DNA of 64,000 nucleotides from Prolixibacteraceae bacterium (GTDB lineage: Bacteria > Bacteroidota > Bacteroidia > Bacteroidales > Prolixibacteraceae), in contig JAIBEY010000101.1 of assembly GCA_019459525.1 (NCBI GenBank), positions 1 through 64,000 of the forward strand. Direction: 5' to 3'. The stretch's first letter is position 1. Each line of letters begins with the position of its first letter. The notes beneath the pieces are model-generated. The model ran no database searches, was not told where the DNA came from, and saw only the letters and a program-made list of their open reading frames with translations. Of this stretch, positions 46,501-55,763 are shown piece after piece. Position numbers and translations under genes: made by a program.

Positions 46501-48117
46501 ATGAAACAAAATAAGATAGTTAAAATATTTAGTATCGGCGTTATTACGTCAGCACTATTTCTAACAGCCTGCGATAAAGACGTTTTAGAATTAATGCCGC
46601 TAAATTCAGTCGGATACGAAGATGCTTTTAAAACACCGGCCATGTGTGAACTCTCTATGGTGGGATGTTATGATGCCGCTCAAAGCGGTTATTATCCAGG
46701 CAATGATCAGCGTCGTGGTTATCCGTTTGGAGCCGCTTCAATTGAACAAGGCGATATGCGTGGCGAAGATATGCTAAACGTACAGGCTTTCTTTGCCATT
46801 ACCTATGGTAGTACCTACGGGACTTCTTCTCCCAATGGACAAGCTTTGTGGGAATGTACCTACCAAATGATCAATAAAATAAACATTTGTATCGAAGGGT
46901 TTCAGCTTGCTGCAACAAAAGGTACTTTAACTGAAGCCAAAGCCAAAGAATATGAGGGAGAAGCCCGTTTCTTAAGAGCATTGGGTTATCATGAATTACT
47001 GATTCATTTTGCCCGTCCGTATAAAGAAACTGCCGACGCATCTCATTTTGGTGTCCCATTAAATATTGTTCCTATTAATTCTATTGACAAGGTTGAAGCT
47101 GCAAAAAGCGCCGGACGCGCAACAGTGAAACAGGTTTACGACCAAATCATTCAAGATCTTGATTATGCTGAAGCTAATTTGCCGGAGACCAGAACCGGAG
47201 GCTTAAAGATTTCAAGGGCAACCAAAGGTGCAGCTATTGGCCTGAAGACAAGAATATACCAGCACACTGGAAATACTGACAAGGTAATAACGGAAGCGGC
47301 TAAGATTGTTGGTGCAACTTTTGAAAGCCCAATTGGCGGCTATAAACTTACTGCCAACCCTGATGGACCATTCCTAAGTAATAGTGGCAATACCGAGTCC
47401 ATGTTCTCGATTGAGAATACTGAATTGGATAATGCAACTGTTAACGGTTCATTATCTCAATTTTACACCAGTGTCCGTTCGCTTGTTTCCTTAAGCCCTG
47501 TTATTTACAATGCTGATTTCTGGTTAGCTACAGATAAACGTAGAACACTTTTAATCGCAAATAGTACAGCATACAATGCCAAAACTCCATATTGGACCAA
47601 TAAGTATCCGGGAAAAGAAAAAATGACCGATTGGTCGCCAATCTTGCGTTATGCCGAAGTTTTGTTGAATTATGCTGAGGCTGAAGTTCGCAAAAATGGA
47701 AATACCCAATTAGCTGTTGATTTACTAAATAAAGTAAGGAACAGATCGGTTACTGAAGCTGCAAACCAATATACCCTGGCAACCTTTCCTGACACCCCAA
47801 GCTTAATGAAGGCAATCCTAAATGAAAGAAGAATTGAATTCCTGGCCGAAGGTCGCCGTTGGGCCGATATTCATCGTTTAGCTAAAGATCCCAATTACTT
47901 TGTTGCAGGAAATCCAGGTGTTTCCGGCGTTCCGGCAAAAGCTAACTTTGGAAACCTTGCTGTTTCTACATGGAATGCGGCAAGTGGAGTAGTTGCAGCT
48001 TCTGTACTTACTGTAAAAGCATATGACTACAGTGACAAACGTTTTGTATTTCCAATCCCTGATTCAGAAACTTCAACGAACCCAAAATTGAAGGAACAAC
48101 AAAACCCAGGTTGGTAG
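46501..48117 (+). CDS. SusD/RagB-family lipoprotein (pair 3)
   Basis: A 538-aa surface lipoprotein with lipobox LTAC (Cys24). SusD blocks are EARFLRALGYHELLIHFARPY, cut here to EARFLRALGYHELL, and ILRYAEVLLNYAEAE, plus ILNERRIEFLAEGRRWADI near the C-terminus. It is the classical SusD type, unlike the SusD-like_2 partner of pair 2. It forms the ligand-binding lid of the SusC encoded 20 nt upstream. A perfect terminator follows, before the convergent response-regulator gene. Confidence 0.94.
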   Translation: MKQNKIVKIFSIGVITSALFLTACDKDVLELMPLNSVGYEDAFKTPAMCELSMVGCYDAAQSGYYPGNDQRRGYPFGAASIEQGDMRGEDMLNVQAFFAITYGSTYGTSSPNGQALWECTYQMINKINICIEGFQLAATKGTLTEAKAKEYEGEARFLRALGYHELLIHFARPYKETADASHFGVPLNIVPINSIDKVEAAKSAGRATVKQVYDQIIQDLDYAEANLPETRTGGLKISRATKGAAIGLKTRIYQHTGNTDKVITEAAKIVGATFESPIGGYKLTANPDGPFLSNSGNTESMFSIENTELDNATVNGSLSQFYTSVRSLVSLSPVIYNADFWLATDKRRTLLIANSTAYNAKTPYWTNKYPGKEKMTDWSPILRYAEVLLNYAEAEVRKNGNTQLAVDLLNKVRNRSVTEAANQYTLATFPDTPSLMKAILNERRIEFLAEGRRWADIHRLAKDPNYFVAGNPGVSGVPAKANFGNLAVSTWNAASGVVAASVLTVKAYDYSDKRFVFPIPDSETSTNPKLKEQQNPGW

Positions 48118-48158
48118 TATATACCTTGGAGATTGCATAAAACCAATTTCTGTTAATC

Positions 48159-48200
48159 AAATAGGCCGACTTACCAAAAGTAAGTCGGCCTATTTTCGTT
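48159..48200 (+). terminator. hairpin terminator after SusCD pair 3
   Basis: A perfect 16-bp stem (48159-48174 with 48180-48195), loop CAAAA, then a T-rich tail. It may also help end the convergent response-regulator transcript. Confidence 0.93.
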
Positions 48201-48228
48201 TAATTTTCCCGCAAAATCTTCAGAGATC

Positions 48229-48939
48229 TTAATTCTTCGTAATTGCAGCATTGAACCTGAACCCAATTCCGTGAAGGTTCAGAATTTTAATGTTTTCGTC
48301 GCTTCCCAGGTATTTTCTCAGCCTCGAAATAAACACATCTAAGCTTCGCCCCAGGTAATAGTCATCCGAACCCCATACCTGTTTTAAAATATCCGAACGA
48401 CTTAAAACCTTGTTTGGATTGTCGCAAAAATAACGAAGCAACTCTGCTTCCTTGTATGTTAACGTTTTCCGTTCGGTATTGGCTTCAAGCACCAGGCTAT
48501 CGAAATAAAAATTAAACTGGCCCACTTTATAATAATTCTGGTCGGTAGTCGGCTCGCTGCTCGCCAGGCTTCGTTTCAGAAAAATCCGTATTTTCAACAA
48601 CAGTTCTTCCATGCTGAATGGTTTGGTGATATAATCATCTCCACCAATGGTTAGCCCGGTAATTCGGTCTTCCGTCATCGAACGGGCAGTCAGGAAAATG
48701 ATTGGAACGTGGTCGTCAATTTCCCTGATTTCTTTGGCGACAGAAAAACCGTCTTTTTTGGGCAACATAACATCAAGCAGGCAAAGGCTATATTTACCTA
48801 GAGCAAAATTCTTTACGGCCGACTCTCCATCTTCAAACGAAGTAACCACATATCCGGCTTGTTCCAGATTATCTTTAACTATGAAATTGAGGGTTTGATC
48901 GTCCTCAACCAACAAAATTTTTTCGCCTTGAAAGTTCAT
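48229..48939 (-). CDS. OmpR-family response regulator (RprY-like)
   Basis: A 236-aa DNA-binding regulator. The receiver domain has the acidic pair VEDD (11-14), phospho-acceptor Asp56 in CLLDVMLPKKDG and the conserved Lys in DYITKPF. The winged-helix output domain has LTYKEAELLRYF and DVFISRLRKYLG. It overlaps the kinase gene by 4 nt, so the two are coupled. The architecture and gene order match RprXY of Bacteroides. The target genes are not visible; the convergent SusCD pair is a candidate. Confidence 0.93.
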   Translation of the reverse strand: MNFQGEKILLVEDDQTLNFIVKDNLEQAGYVVTSFEDGESAVKNFALGKYSLCLLDVMLPKKDGFSVAKEIREIDDHVPIIFLTARSMTEDRITGLTIGGDDYITKPFSMEELLLKIRIFLKRSLASSEPTTDQNYYKVGQFNFYFDSLVLEANTERKTLTYKEAELLRYFCDNPNKVLSRSDILKQVWGSDDYYLGRSLDVFISRLRKYLGSDENIKILNLHGIGFRFNAAITKN

Positions 48940-50324
48940 AACACGGATTTCTTTATTTTCAGGATAAATGTACTGCCTTTCCGCGAATTATCGATCACAT
49001 TTATTTGCCATCCATGCCTGTGTGCTATTTTTTGCACATAATCTAATCCCAGGCCAAAGCCTTTCACATCGTGCACATTACCAGTGGGCACCCGATAAAA
49101 ACGATTAAAAATCTTCTTCCGGTAATCTTTAGGAATCCCAATGCCATTGTCGTCGAACGAAATCAGGTATTGATTTTTAGATTCTTCAAGCCTGATAATG
49201 ATATCAGGTTCAACATCACAGTATTTAATGGCATTGTCCAGAATATTGAAAATCAGATTGGAAAAATGAAGCTTGTCGGCAGTAACTATTGCATGGTCAA
49301 CCAGAGATTCAATCCGTACACTGTAAACCCTTCCGTTCTGGCTATTTTTAAACTCTTTAACCGACTCGGCAATAAACAAATGGAGATCAGTTTGTTCCAG
49401 GTTTAATTGCAACTTTGTTTTTTCGATGGTAGCCATTTGCAATAGCTTTTCAACATGTGCTGAAAGCCGCTTGTTCTGCTGCCCCACAATGCGAACATAT
49501 TCGGCCAGTCGTTCGGGTTGCTCGCATATTTTGGGATTCGACAGAACTTTTGCTGCCAGATCAATAGAGGCAATGGGCGTTTTAAACTCGTGAGTAAGGT
49601 TGTTGATGAAATTTTTCTGAATCTCGCTAAGTTGTTTCTGCTTAATAATCACATATAAAGCATACCCAAAGAAAATGACGACAAAAAACAATATTCCGTT
49701 TAAAAAATACCAAGCCATTAAACGGGAATTATAAAACTGCGAACGATCCGGGAAATGAACCCCAAAATAATACGTGTATTTCTCGCAGGTCGGCAAATTA
49801 CAGGCCTTTTTCTTTTTTTCTACTTTATTTTGTTTGTTGTAATGCTTATCATACATCAACTCTTCGGCGCTACAGCAAGTCGAATCGGTTTTATCTGTCG
49901 ATTGGGAGTAATAATGAGCAGGATCCCTGGTTACATTGCTACCACCATGAACCATTTGCTTTGAGTTGCAATCATAAATGGCATATTCAAAAGCAAGATT
50001 GAGGTTCCTTTTCTTGAATTCAACAGTCAGAAAATGTTCCAGTAAATTGGGGTCAATTACATTATTGACATTCACCACGTAGTAATTATTTGAAATCTGT
50101 TCTACCTGACATTGATCCATCGGTTTCGAAGGATGATCATAAACTTTATTGTTATACTCGTTAATCTGGCTGGCTACACTGCGCAGGGCGCTGGTTGTTT
50201 GCAGGTGAAATTGTTTTTCATTCAGATCGTATGAATTTTTCAGAAAGAAAAACTGGATTAACAGGATTCCCAACACCGAAACAATAGCCATAATTATTAC
50301 AAACCCAATCGATTTCCTCTTCAT
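48936..50324 (-). CDS. sensor histidine kinase with Cys-rich periplasmic domain (RprX-like)
   Basis: A 462-aa inner-membrane kinase. TM1 spans about 8-27 and TM2 about 204-225. Between them is a periplasmic domain of about 175 residues with six cysteines (72, 119, 150, 151, 175, 180). The HisKA box is LTHEFKTPIAS with His245; HATPase blocks are NILDNAIKY, DDNGIGIP and GFGLGLDYV. It phosphorylates the regulator encoded downstream. The signal sensed is unknown; the cysteines hint at a redox or metal cue. Confidence 0.92.
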   Translation of the reverse strand: MKRKSIGFVIIMAIVSVLGILLIQFFFLKNSYDLNEKQFHLQTTSALRSVASQINEYNNKVYDHPSKPMDQCQVEQISNNYYVVNVNNVIDPNLLEHFLTVEFKKRNLNLAFEYAIYDCNSKQMVHGGSNVTRDPAHYYSQSTDKTDSTCCSAEELMYDKHYNKQNKVEKKKKACNLPTCEKYTYYFGVHFPDRSQFYNSRLMAWYFLNGILFFVVIFFGYALYVIIKQKQLSEIQKNFINNLTHEFKTPIASIDLAAKVLSNPKICEQPERLAEYVRIVGQQNKRLSAHVEKLLQMATIEKTKLQLNLEQTDLHLFIAESVKEFKNSQNGRVYSVRIESLVDHAIVTADKLHFSNLIFNILDNAIKYCDVEPDIIIRLEESKNQYLISFDDNGIGIPKDYRKKIFNRFYRVPTGNVHDVKGFGLGLDYVQKIAHRHGWQINVIDNSRKGSTFILKIKKSVL

Positions 50325-50488
50325 AAATCAGCAACTATTTTGCATTTCCCACACGAAACTACTTAAAAAATACGTCTGATTTATCCATTAACATCTCATT
50401 AACAAAAGTTTATTGGCATTAACAGCAATTCAGAAAAAGGTTTTTTAGTTTTGTGTTCGTTGTAGAACAATAAAATAAAATTGAGTCT

Positions 50489-50496
50489 TATCTTTG
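50489..50496 (+). promoter_or_regulatory. putative -7 element (TATCTTTG) of the DUF1573 gene
   Basis: Exact TAnnTTTG match, 40 nt before the start codon at 50537. Another match (TAGTTTTG) lies at 50446, so either could be used. Confidence 0.45.
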
Positions 50497-50536
50497 AATA
50501 AAAATTCAATGTCTTACTATATTTTAAAAAAATTAT

Positions 50537-51625
50537 ATGAAAATCAGTATTTCATTCTTGTTGGCAATTCTCATTTGCTTTCCAGCTTTAAATCAGGCAC
50601 AAACAGCCAAATCACGCATTGCATTCGAAAAACTTCAGCACAATTTTGGTTCTTTTAAAGAAGAGTTGGGCGTACAAACAGTATCCTTCAACTTTAAAAA
50701 CGACGGTTCGGTTCCGTTAATCCTGAACAATGTGCAGGCATCATGCGGATGCACTACTCCGGAATGGACCCGCGAACCAGTTGCCCCGGGAGCCAAAGGA
50801 ATCATTAAAGTAAGCTACGACCCCAGAAATCGGCCGGGAGTTTTTAACAAAACGATACGCGTAAGTTCGAATGCTGAAAATGCAGATGTTGTACTAAGCA
50901 TTTTAGGCGATGTAACCCCACGCGCCCGAACCATTGAAGAAGATTACCCGAACCAGATCGGGCCGTTGCGCGCAAAAACAAACCATGTTGCGTTTACATC
51001 AATTAAAGAAAAGCAAATCAGGAAAGATAGCGTTGAAATCGTTAACAACTCGGAACAACCCGTGCAGTTGAGTTTTAAAACTCCACCTCCTCACCTGAAT
51101 GCGACCTTTAAACCATCCAAACTTGCCCCCAAACAAAAAGGGTATATTGTAGTAACTTTCGATGCCAATAAAATTCAGTCGTTTGGTTTTGTGATGCACC
51201 GCATTTATTTGAATATTGACGGACAGGATGATTACCGCAACTCGATTGCAGTTAGCACTACGCTCGAAGAGGATTTTTCAAAACTCACCCCTGCTGAATT
51301 GGCGGCAGCGCCCGTTGTAAAATATGATTCAGAATCGTTTGATTTTGGCGATATAAAACCAAGCACCAAGGTGGAACATACATTTAGCCTGAAAAATGCC
51401 GGAAAACGTGATTTGATTATCCGCGATGTAAAAAGCTCCTGCGGATGTACAGCCGTTTCACCGTCAAAAAATATGGTTGCAGCAAACGAAAGTGTTCCGT
51501 TAAAAGTAGTATTCGATTCAACCGGCAAAAGCGGACGACAGAACAAAACGATCACTGTTATCACCAACGACCCCAAAAATCCGACTACTATTTTAAGAAT
51601 ATCCTCAAACATTTTAACGCAATAA
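50537..51625 (+). CDS. exported protein with two DUF1573 domains
   Basis: A 362-aa secreted protein with a signal peptide cleaved near NQAQ. Two DUF1573 Ig-like domains lie at about 30-130 and 260-360, each with the hallmark SCGCT (ASCGCTTP, SSCGCTAV); a third beta domain without this motif separates them. DUF1573 domains are common in Bacteroidota and resemble ASH/MSP-type folds; the function is unknown, though the SCGC pair could bind metal. It has its own -7 elements and a terminator, so it is monocistronic. Confidence 0.85.
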   Translation: MKISISFLLAILICFPALNQAQTAKSRIAFEKLQHNFGSFKEELGVQTVSFNFKNDGSVPLILNNVQASCGCTTPEWTREPVAPGAKGIIKVSYDPRNRPGVFNKTIRVSSNAENADVVLSILGDVTPRARTIEEDYPNQIGPLRAKTNHVAFTSIKEKQIRKDSVEIVNNSEQPVQLSFKTPPPHLNATFKPSKLAPKQKGYIVVTFDANKIQSFGFVMHRIYLNIDGQDDYRNSIAVSTTLEEDFSKLTPAELAAAPVVKYDSESFDFGDIKPSTKVEHTFSLKNAGKRDLIIRDVKSSCGCTAVSPSKNMVAANESVPLKVVFDSTGKSGRQNKTITVITNDPKNPTTILRISSNILTQ

Positions 51626-51643
51626 TAGCCCCATTATCAGATA

Positions 51644-51682
51644 AAAGAAGCCGGTTCACTACTATGAGCCGGCTTCTTTGTT
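51644..51682 (+). terminator. hairpin terminator after the DUF1573 gene
   Basis: A 15-bp stem with one G-U pair (51644-51658 with 51665-51679), loop CTACTA, followed by a short T-rich tail. Confidence 0.85.
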
Positions 51683-51769
51683 AATAAAAAGCACCTGTTC
51701 CGAAAATAATTCCATCCATATTTCCAATAATTCTGCACTGATCACTACATTCGCATAAAATAATTTAAC

Positions 51770-52897
51770 ATGATTGGAGATCAACCACATCACCATATTG
51801 AGAACGCACCCGAATACTCGGGGTTAAATGTAAATCAAGGTATTGAAGCACCGCCATCGGTCAGCGAAGACTCGGTAAAGCGATTCCTGAAAAATAAGAA
51901 AAAACGGGTTTTATCGGTACAACAATATGTTGACGGTATTTTGAACGGCGATATTACCATTCTCAGTCAAGCCGTAACTTTGGTCGAGAGTTCGAAACAG
52001 GAACACCAGGAAATTGCCCAGGAAATCATCGTAAAATGTTTGCCATTCTCCGGAAACTCGGTCCGGATTGGAATAACCGGTGTACCCGGTGTCGGAAAAA
52101 GTACATTTATTGAAGCGATGGGAAAACACATCACCGCACAAGGGCAGAAACTAGCCGTATTAGCCATCGACCCCAGCAGTGAACGAACAAAAGGAAGTAT
52201 TTTGGGCGACAAAACCCGTATGGAAGATCTGTCCATTGACCCGAATGCCTATATCCGCCCTTCCCCATCGGCAGGATCGCTTGGTGGAGTTGCCCGTAAA
52301 ACACGCGAAACAATTGTACTTTGTGAGGCCGCCGGGTTTAATCACATCTTTATTGAAACGGTTGGAGTGGGGCAAAGTGAAACTGCGGTGCATTCGATGG
52401 TTGATTTTTTTCTGCTGCTGATGCTTGCAGGTGCTGGCGACGAATTGCAGGGAATTAAACGCGGTATCATGGAAATGGCCGATGCCATAACCATAAACAA
52501 AGCTGACGGTAACAATATTGAAAAAGCAGGTTTGGCCCGTGTTCAGTATATGAATGCGTTGCATCTGTTTCCGGCTACCGAATCGGGTTGGAAACCCAAA
52601 GTGCTCACCTGCTCGGCTTATATGAAAACCGGAATTAGCGAAATTTGGCAAACCATCGACGAATATTTAGGTCATGTAAAAAATAACGGTTATTTTCAAC
52701 ACCGCAGAAACGAACAATCGAAATTCTGGATGTACGAAACCATCAATGAGCACCTCCGGAATAACTTCTATCAGGACGAACAGATTAAAACGCTGATGGA
52801 AGAATCAGAAAAAAGAGTCCTGAAAGAAGAAATCTCATCGTTTGTTGCCGCCAAAAAATTGCTCGACTTATACGATCAGATCCGAAAAAGAAATTAA
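51770..52897 (+). CDS. meaB: methylmalonyl-CoA mutase-associated GTPase MeaB
   Basis: A 375-aa P-loop GTPase that protects and reloads methylmalonyl-CoA mutase with its B12 cofactor. The Walker A loop is GVPGVGKS (104-111), followed by AIDPSSERTKGSILGDKTRM, cut here to AIDPSSERTKGSILGD, and IETVGVGQSE, all MeaB/ArgK marks. No mutase gene lies in the window, so the client is encoded elsewhere. The N-terminal 45 residues are longer than in many homologues. The TlpA-like gene follows 21 nt later. Confidence 0.93.
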   Translation: MIGDQPHHHIENAPEYSGLNVNQGIEAPPSVSEDSVKRFLKNKKKRVLSVQQYVDGILNGDITILSQAVTLVESSKQEHQEIAQEIIVKCLPFSGNSVRIGITGVPGVGKSTFIEAMGKHITAQGQKLAVLAIDPSSERTKGSILGDKTRMEDLSIDPNAYIRPSPSAGSLGGVARKTRETIVLCEAAGFNHIFIETVGVGQSETAVHSMVDFFLLLMLAGAGDELQGIKRGIMEMADAITINKADGNNIEKAGLARVQYMNALHLFPATESGWKPKVLTCSAYMKTGISEIWQTIDEYLGHVKNNGYFQHRRNEQSKFWMYETINEHLRNNFYQDEQIKTLMEESEKRVLKEEISSFVAAKKLLDLYDQIRKRN

Positions 52898-52918
52898 CAC
52901 ACATTAAATAACCCATTC

Positions 52919-54019
52919 ATGAGAAATGTTATCGCAATTTTAGTACTTGCCCTGGCGGTTTTTTCGTGCCAAACGGCAAAAGATGAGTATTCGATTAAAG
53001 GATCAATCGCCGGAGTTGAAACCGGTAAAATTTACCTGCAGAAACTGGTTGACGGCCAACCACAAAGTGTTGACACCGCCGATGTGGTTGACGGTAAATT
53101 CAGTTTTAAAGGTAAAATGGAAATGCCCGATATTCGTTTCCTCCGATTGAATGAACAAGATTATTTTGCGCAATTCTTTCTTGACAATGCCAGCATTACC
53201 GTAAAAGCCAATAAAGACAGTCTCCGTAACACCAAAATTACAGGCTCGCCATCACAGGATGTTTTCCAGGCCTACGTTGCTGAAATGGAAAAGCTGAACA
53301 AAGATGTTATGGCACTTCAGGAAAAATACCAAAATGCCATGACCACCGGTAATACCAACGAAGCCGATAAAGCGAAGATCGATTACCAGGCTATGATTGA
53401 CAACAATAAAGTTTACACTAAAAACTTTGTGAAAGAACATTCCAATTCTGTGGTTGCCGCTTACATTACTTTAGTGCAATTGGCGTCTCAGGTTGAGGGA
53501 GCCGAATTAGACTCCATCACAAGCAAATTTGCGCCTGAAATCAGCACTTCGGAATATGTGGTAAAGCTAAAAGAGATGATCGCTGAACAGAAAAAAACAG
53601 CGGTAGGTGTTGAAGCTCCAGACTTTACAATGAATGATCCGGAAGGTAAACCAGTGCAGTTGTCGTCGTTGCGTGGCAAGGTGGTTATGATTGACTTTTG
53701 GGCCTCCTGGTGCGCTCCCTGCCGTCAGGAAAATCCAAATGTGGTAAAACTGTATCAGCAATACCATGACAAAGGGTTCGAAATTATCGGCGTTTCGCTC
53801 GACCGTGCCAAAGAAGAATGGGTGCAAGCCATCAAAGACGACCAGCTAAGTTGGATCCATGTTTCAGACCTTCAATACTGGCAGAACGTTGCGGCCCGTT
53901 TATACGGTGTAAATTCAATCCCTCAGACTTACCTGCTCGACAAAGAGGGCAAAATTATTGCGAAAGGTTTACGGAGCGAACAACTTGCCACTAAACTGAG
54001 CGAATTATTTCCTCAATAA
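52919..54019 (+). CDS. TlpA-like thioredoxin-fold lipoprotein with DUF4369 domain
   Basis: A 366-aa lipoprotein (VFSC, Cys17). The N-terminal DUF4369 beta domain (about 24-115: YSIKGSIAGVETGKIYL) is followed by a charged helix and then a thioredoxin fold with the active site WCAPC (Cys265, Cys268) and the cis-proline in SIPQTY. It probably reduces disulfides or handles thiols in the periplasm. It lies 21 nt after meaB and ends at a hairpin terminator. The client is unknown. Confidence 0.9.
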   Translation: MRNVIAILVLALAVFSCQTAKDEYSIKGSIAGVETGKIYLQKLVDGQPQSVDTADVVDGKFSFKGKMEMPDIRFLRLNEQDYFAQFFLDNASITVKANKDSLRNTKITGSPSQDVFQAYVAEMEKLNKDVMALQEKYQNAMTTGNTNEADKAKIDYQAMIDNNKVYTKNFVKEHSNSVVAAYITLVQLASQVEGAELDSITSKFAPEISTSEYVVKLKEMIAEQKKTAVGVEAPDFTMNDPEGKPVQLSSLRGKVVMIDFWASWCAPCRQENPNVVKLYQQYHDKGFEIIGVSLDRAKEEWVQAIKDDQLSWIHVSDLQYWQNVAARLYGVNSIPQTYLLDKEGKIIAKGLRSEQLATKLSELFPQ

Positions 54020-54049
54020 TGCCTGAATAATAGTAAAAATATCTACTTG

Positions 54050-54080
54050 CGAAAGTCGCTACCGGGCGGCTTTCGTTGTT
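54050..54080 (+). terminator. hairpin terminator after the TlpA-like gene
   Basis: A 10-bp stem with one G-U pair (54050-54059 with 54066-54075), 6-nt loop, then a T-rich tail. Confidence 0.8.
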
Positions 54081-54175
54081 TTATTAAGTCCTGAAATATC
54101 ATCCCCGGGGGAAAACTTTTCAGGATGCGGAATGTTATTATGCTGTTTGATTTTAATCTTAAGAAGCTATCATTT

Positions 54176-55567
54176 ATGAGTTACGATTTAATAGTAGTAG
54201 GTAGTGGTCCTGGCGGATATGTAGCTGCCATCAGAGCTGCGCAATTAGGCTTAAGTGTGGGAGTTGTTGAAAAGGAAAACCTTGGTGGCATTTGCCTCAA
54301 CTGGGGTTGTATCCCAACCAAATCGCTACTAAAAAGCGCACAGGCGCTGGAATACGCCAAACATGCTGCCGATTATGGCGTTTCAATTTCGGGAGAAGTG
54401 AAAGCCGACTTTGAAGCCATGGTAAAACGTAGCCGTGGTGTTGCCGAAGGAATGAGCAAAGGGATTCAGTTTCTCTTTACCAAAAATAAAATTGAAGTGC
54501 TAAACGGATATGGACGACTTGTCGATCCGAATTCGGTTGAAGTAACCGATGGAAGCGGGAAGCGCACCCTTCATTCAGCGAAAAATATTATTCTGGCAAC
54601 AGGCGCCCGCTCGCGCGAATTACCCAACCTGGAACAAGATGGTGTGAAAATAATTGGCTACCGCGAAGCTATGACTTTGCCTAAACAGCCCAAATCGATG
54701 GTAGTTGTAGGTTCAGGAGCTATTGGCAGCGAATTTGCCTATTTCTACCAAAGCATCGGAACCGATGTTACCCTGGTTGAATATTTACCCAATGTTGTAC
54801 CGAACGAAGACGAAGAAGTATCGAAAACACTGGAACGTTCGTTCAAGAAAATGAAAATGAAAGTGCTGACAAATGCTTCGGTTGAGTCGGTTGATACCAG
54901 CGGCGATTTGTGCAAGGTAACTGTAAAAACGAAAAAGGGTGAAGAAGTTATCGAAGCAGAAATTGTACTTTCTGCGGTAGGCATTATCCCGAACCTCGAA
55001 AATATTGGATTGGAAGATTTAGGGATCGTGCTTGAAAAAGGTAAAGTTAAAGTAAACGAGTTTTACCAAACCAACGTAAGCACCGTTTTTGCCATTGGCG
55101 ATATTGTTGCTGGTCCGGCGCTGGCTCACGTTGCTTCAGCCGAAGGAATCACCTGTGTTGAAAAGATTGCAGGCTTAAATCCACATCCGGTTGACTACTC
55201 CAATATACCCGGTTGTACCTATACGAATCCGGAAGTTTCGTCGGTTGGAATGACTGAACAGAAGGCCAAAGAAGCCGGATTTGAAATTAAAGTAGGCAAA
55301 TTTCCATTCACGGCCAGTGGTAAAGCCAGTGCATCGGGTCAGAAAGAAGGCTTTGTAAAACTTATTTTCGATGCCAAATACGGCGAATTATTAGGCGCAC
55401 ACATGATTGGTGGCAATGTAACCGAGATGATTGCCGAACTGGTGGTGGCTAAAAAGCTGGAAATTACCGGCCATGAACTGATTAAATCGATTCACCCCCA
55501 CCCCACCATGAGCGAAGCGATTATGGAAGCTGCAGCAGCTGCATACGATGAAGTGATTCATTTATAG
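54176..55567 (+). CDS. lpdA: dihydrolipoyl dehydrogenase
   Basis: Reoxidises dihydrolipoamide of 2-oxoacid dehydrogenase complexes or the glycine cleavage system with NAD+. The 463-aa protein has the FAD motif GSGPGGYVAA, the redox disulfide GGICLNWGCIPTKS (Cys40, Cys45), the NAD motif VVGSGAIGSEFA and the catalytic HPHPTMSE near the C-terminus. I chose the ATG at 54176 because FAD-binding begins right after it. No E1 or E2 gene is nearby. A strong terminator follows. Confidence 0.95.
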   Translation: MSYDLIVVGSGPGGYVAAIRAAQLGLSVGVVEKENLGGICLNWGCIPTKSLLKSAQALEYAKHAADYGVSISGEVKADFEAMVKRSRGVAEGMSKGIQFLFTKNKIEVLNGYGRLVDPNSVEVTDGSGKRTLHSAKNIILATGARSRELPNLEQDGVKIIGYREAMTLPKQPKSMVVVGSGAIGSEFAYFYQSIGTDVTLVEYLPNVVPNEDEEVSKTLERSFKKMKMKVLTNASVESVDTSGDLCKVTVKTKKGEEVIEAEIVLSAVGIIPNLENIGLEDLGIVLEKGKVKVNEFYQTNVSTVFAIGDIVAGPALAHVASAEGITCVEKIAGLNPHPVDYSNIPGCTYTNPEVSSVGMTEQKAKEAGFEIKVGKFPFTASGKASASGQKEGFVKLIFDAKYGELLGAHMIGGNVTEMIAELVVAKKLEITGHELIKSIHPHPTMSEAIMEAAAAAYDEVIHL

Positions 55568-55607
55568 TTCAATCGAAGAGCGAAGCTATTTGCTAAGTAA
55601 TTTTATA

Positions 55608-55650
55608 AAAACGAAACCCGACTCCACAAAGTTGGGTTTCGTTTTATTCG
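55608..55650 (+). terminator. hairpin terminator after lpdA
   Basis: A 16-bp stem with one G-U pair (55608-55623 with 55630-55645), loop CCACAA, whose right arm runs into a T-run. Confidence 0.9.
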
Positions 55651-55729
55651 AACATTAAAGTTTGTTGTTTGATAATTCATAATATATTGATTTTCAGGTT
55701 CATTATTTTTCATACGTCATAAATATTTA

Positions 55730-55737
55730 TATTTTTG
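55730..55737 (+). promoter_or_regulatory. -7 element (TATTTTTG) of the FadL-type gene
   Basis: Exact TAnnTTTG match, 26 nt before the start codon at 55764. A TTTT-run about 20 nt upstream is a weak -33 candidate. Confidence 0.5.
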
Positions 55738-55763
55738 CTTGATATAAACTTTAAAAAACCATT

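Noticed and set aside
52160-52651. 163-codon open frame on minus
   Set aside because: It is antisense to meaB, whose motifs are intact, and shows no protein-like pattern.
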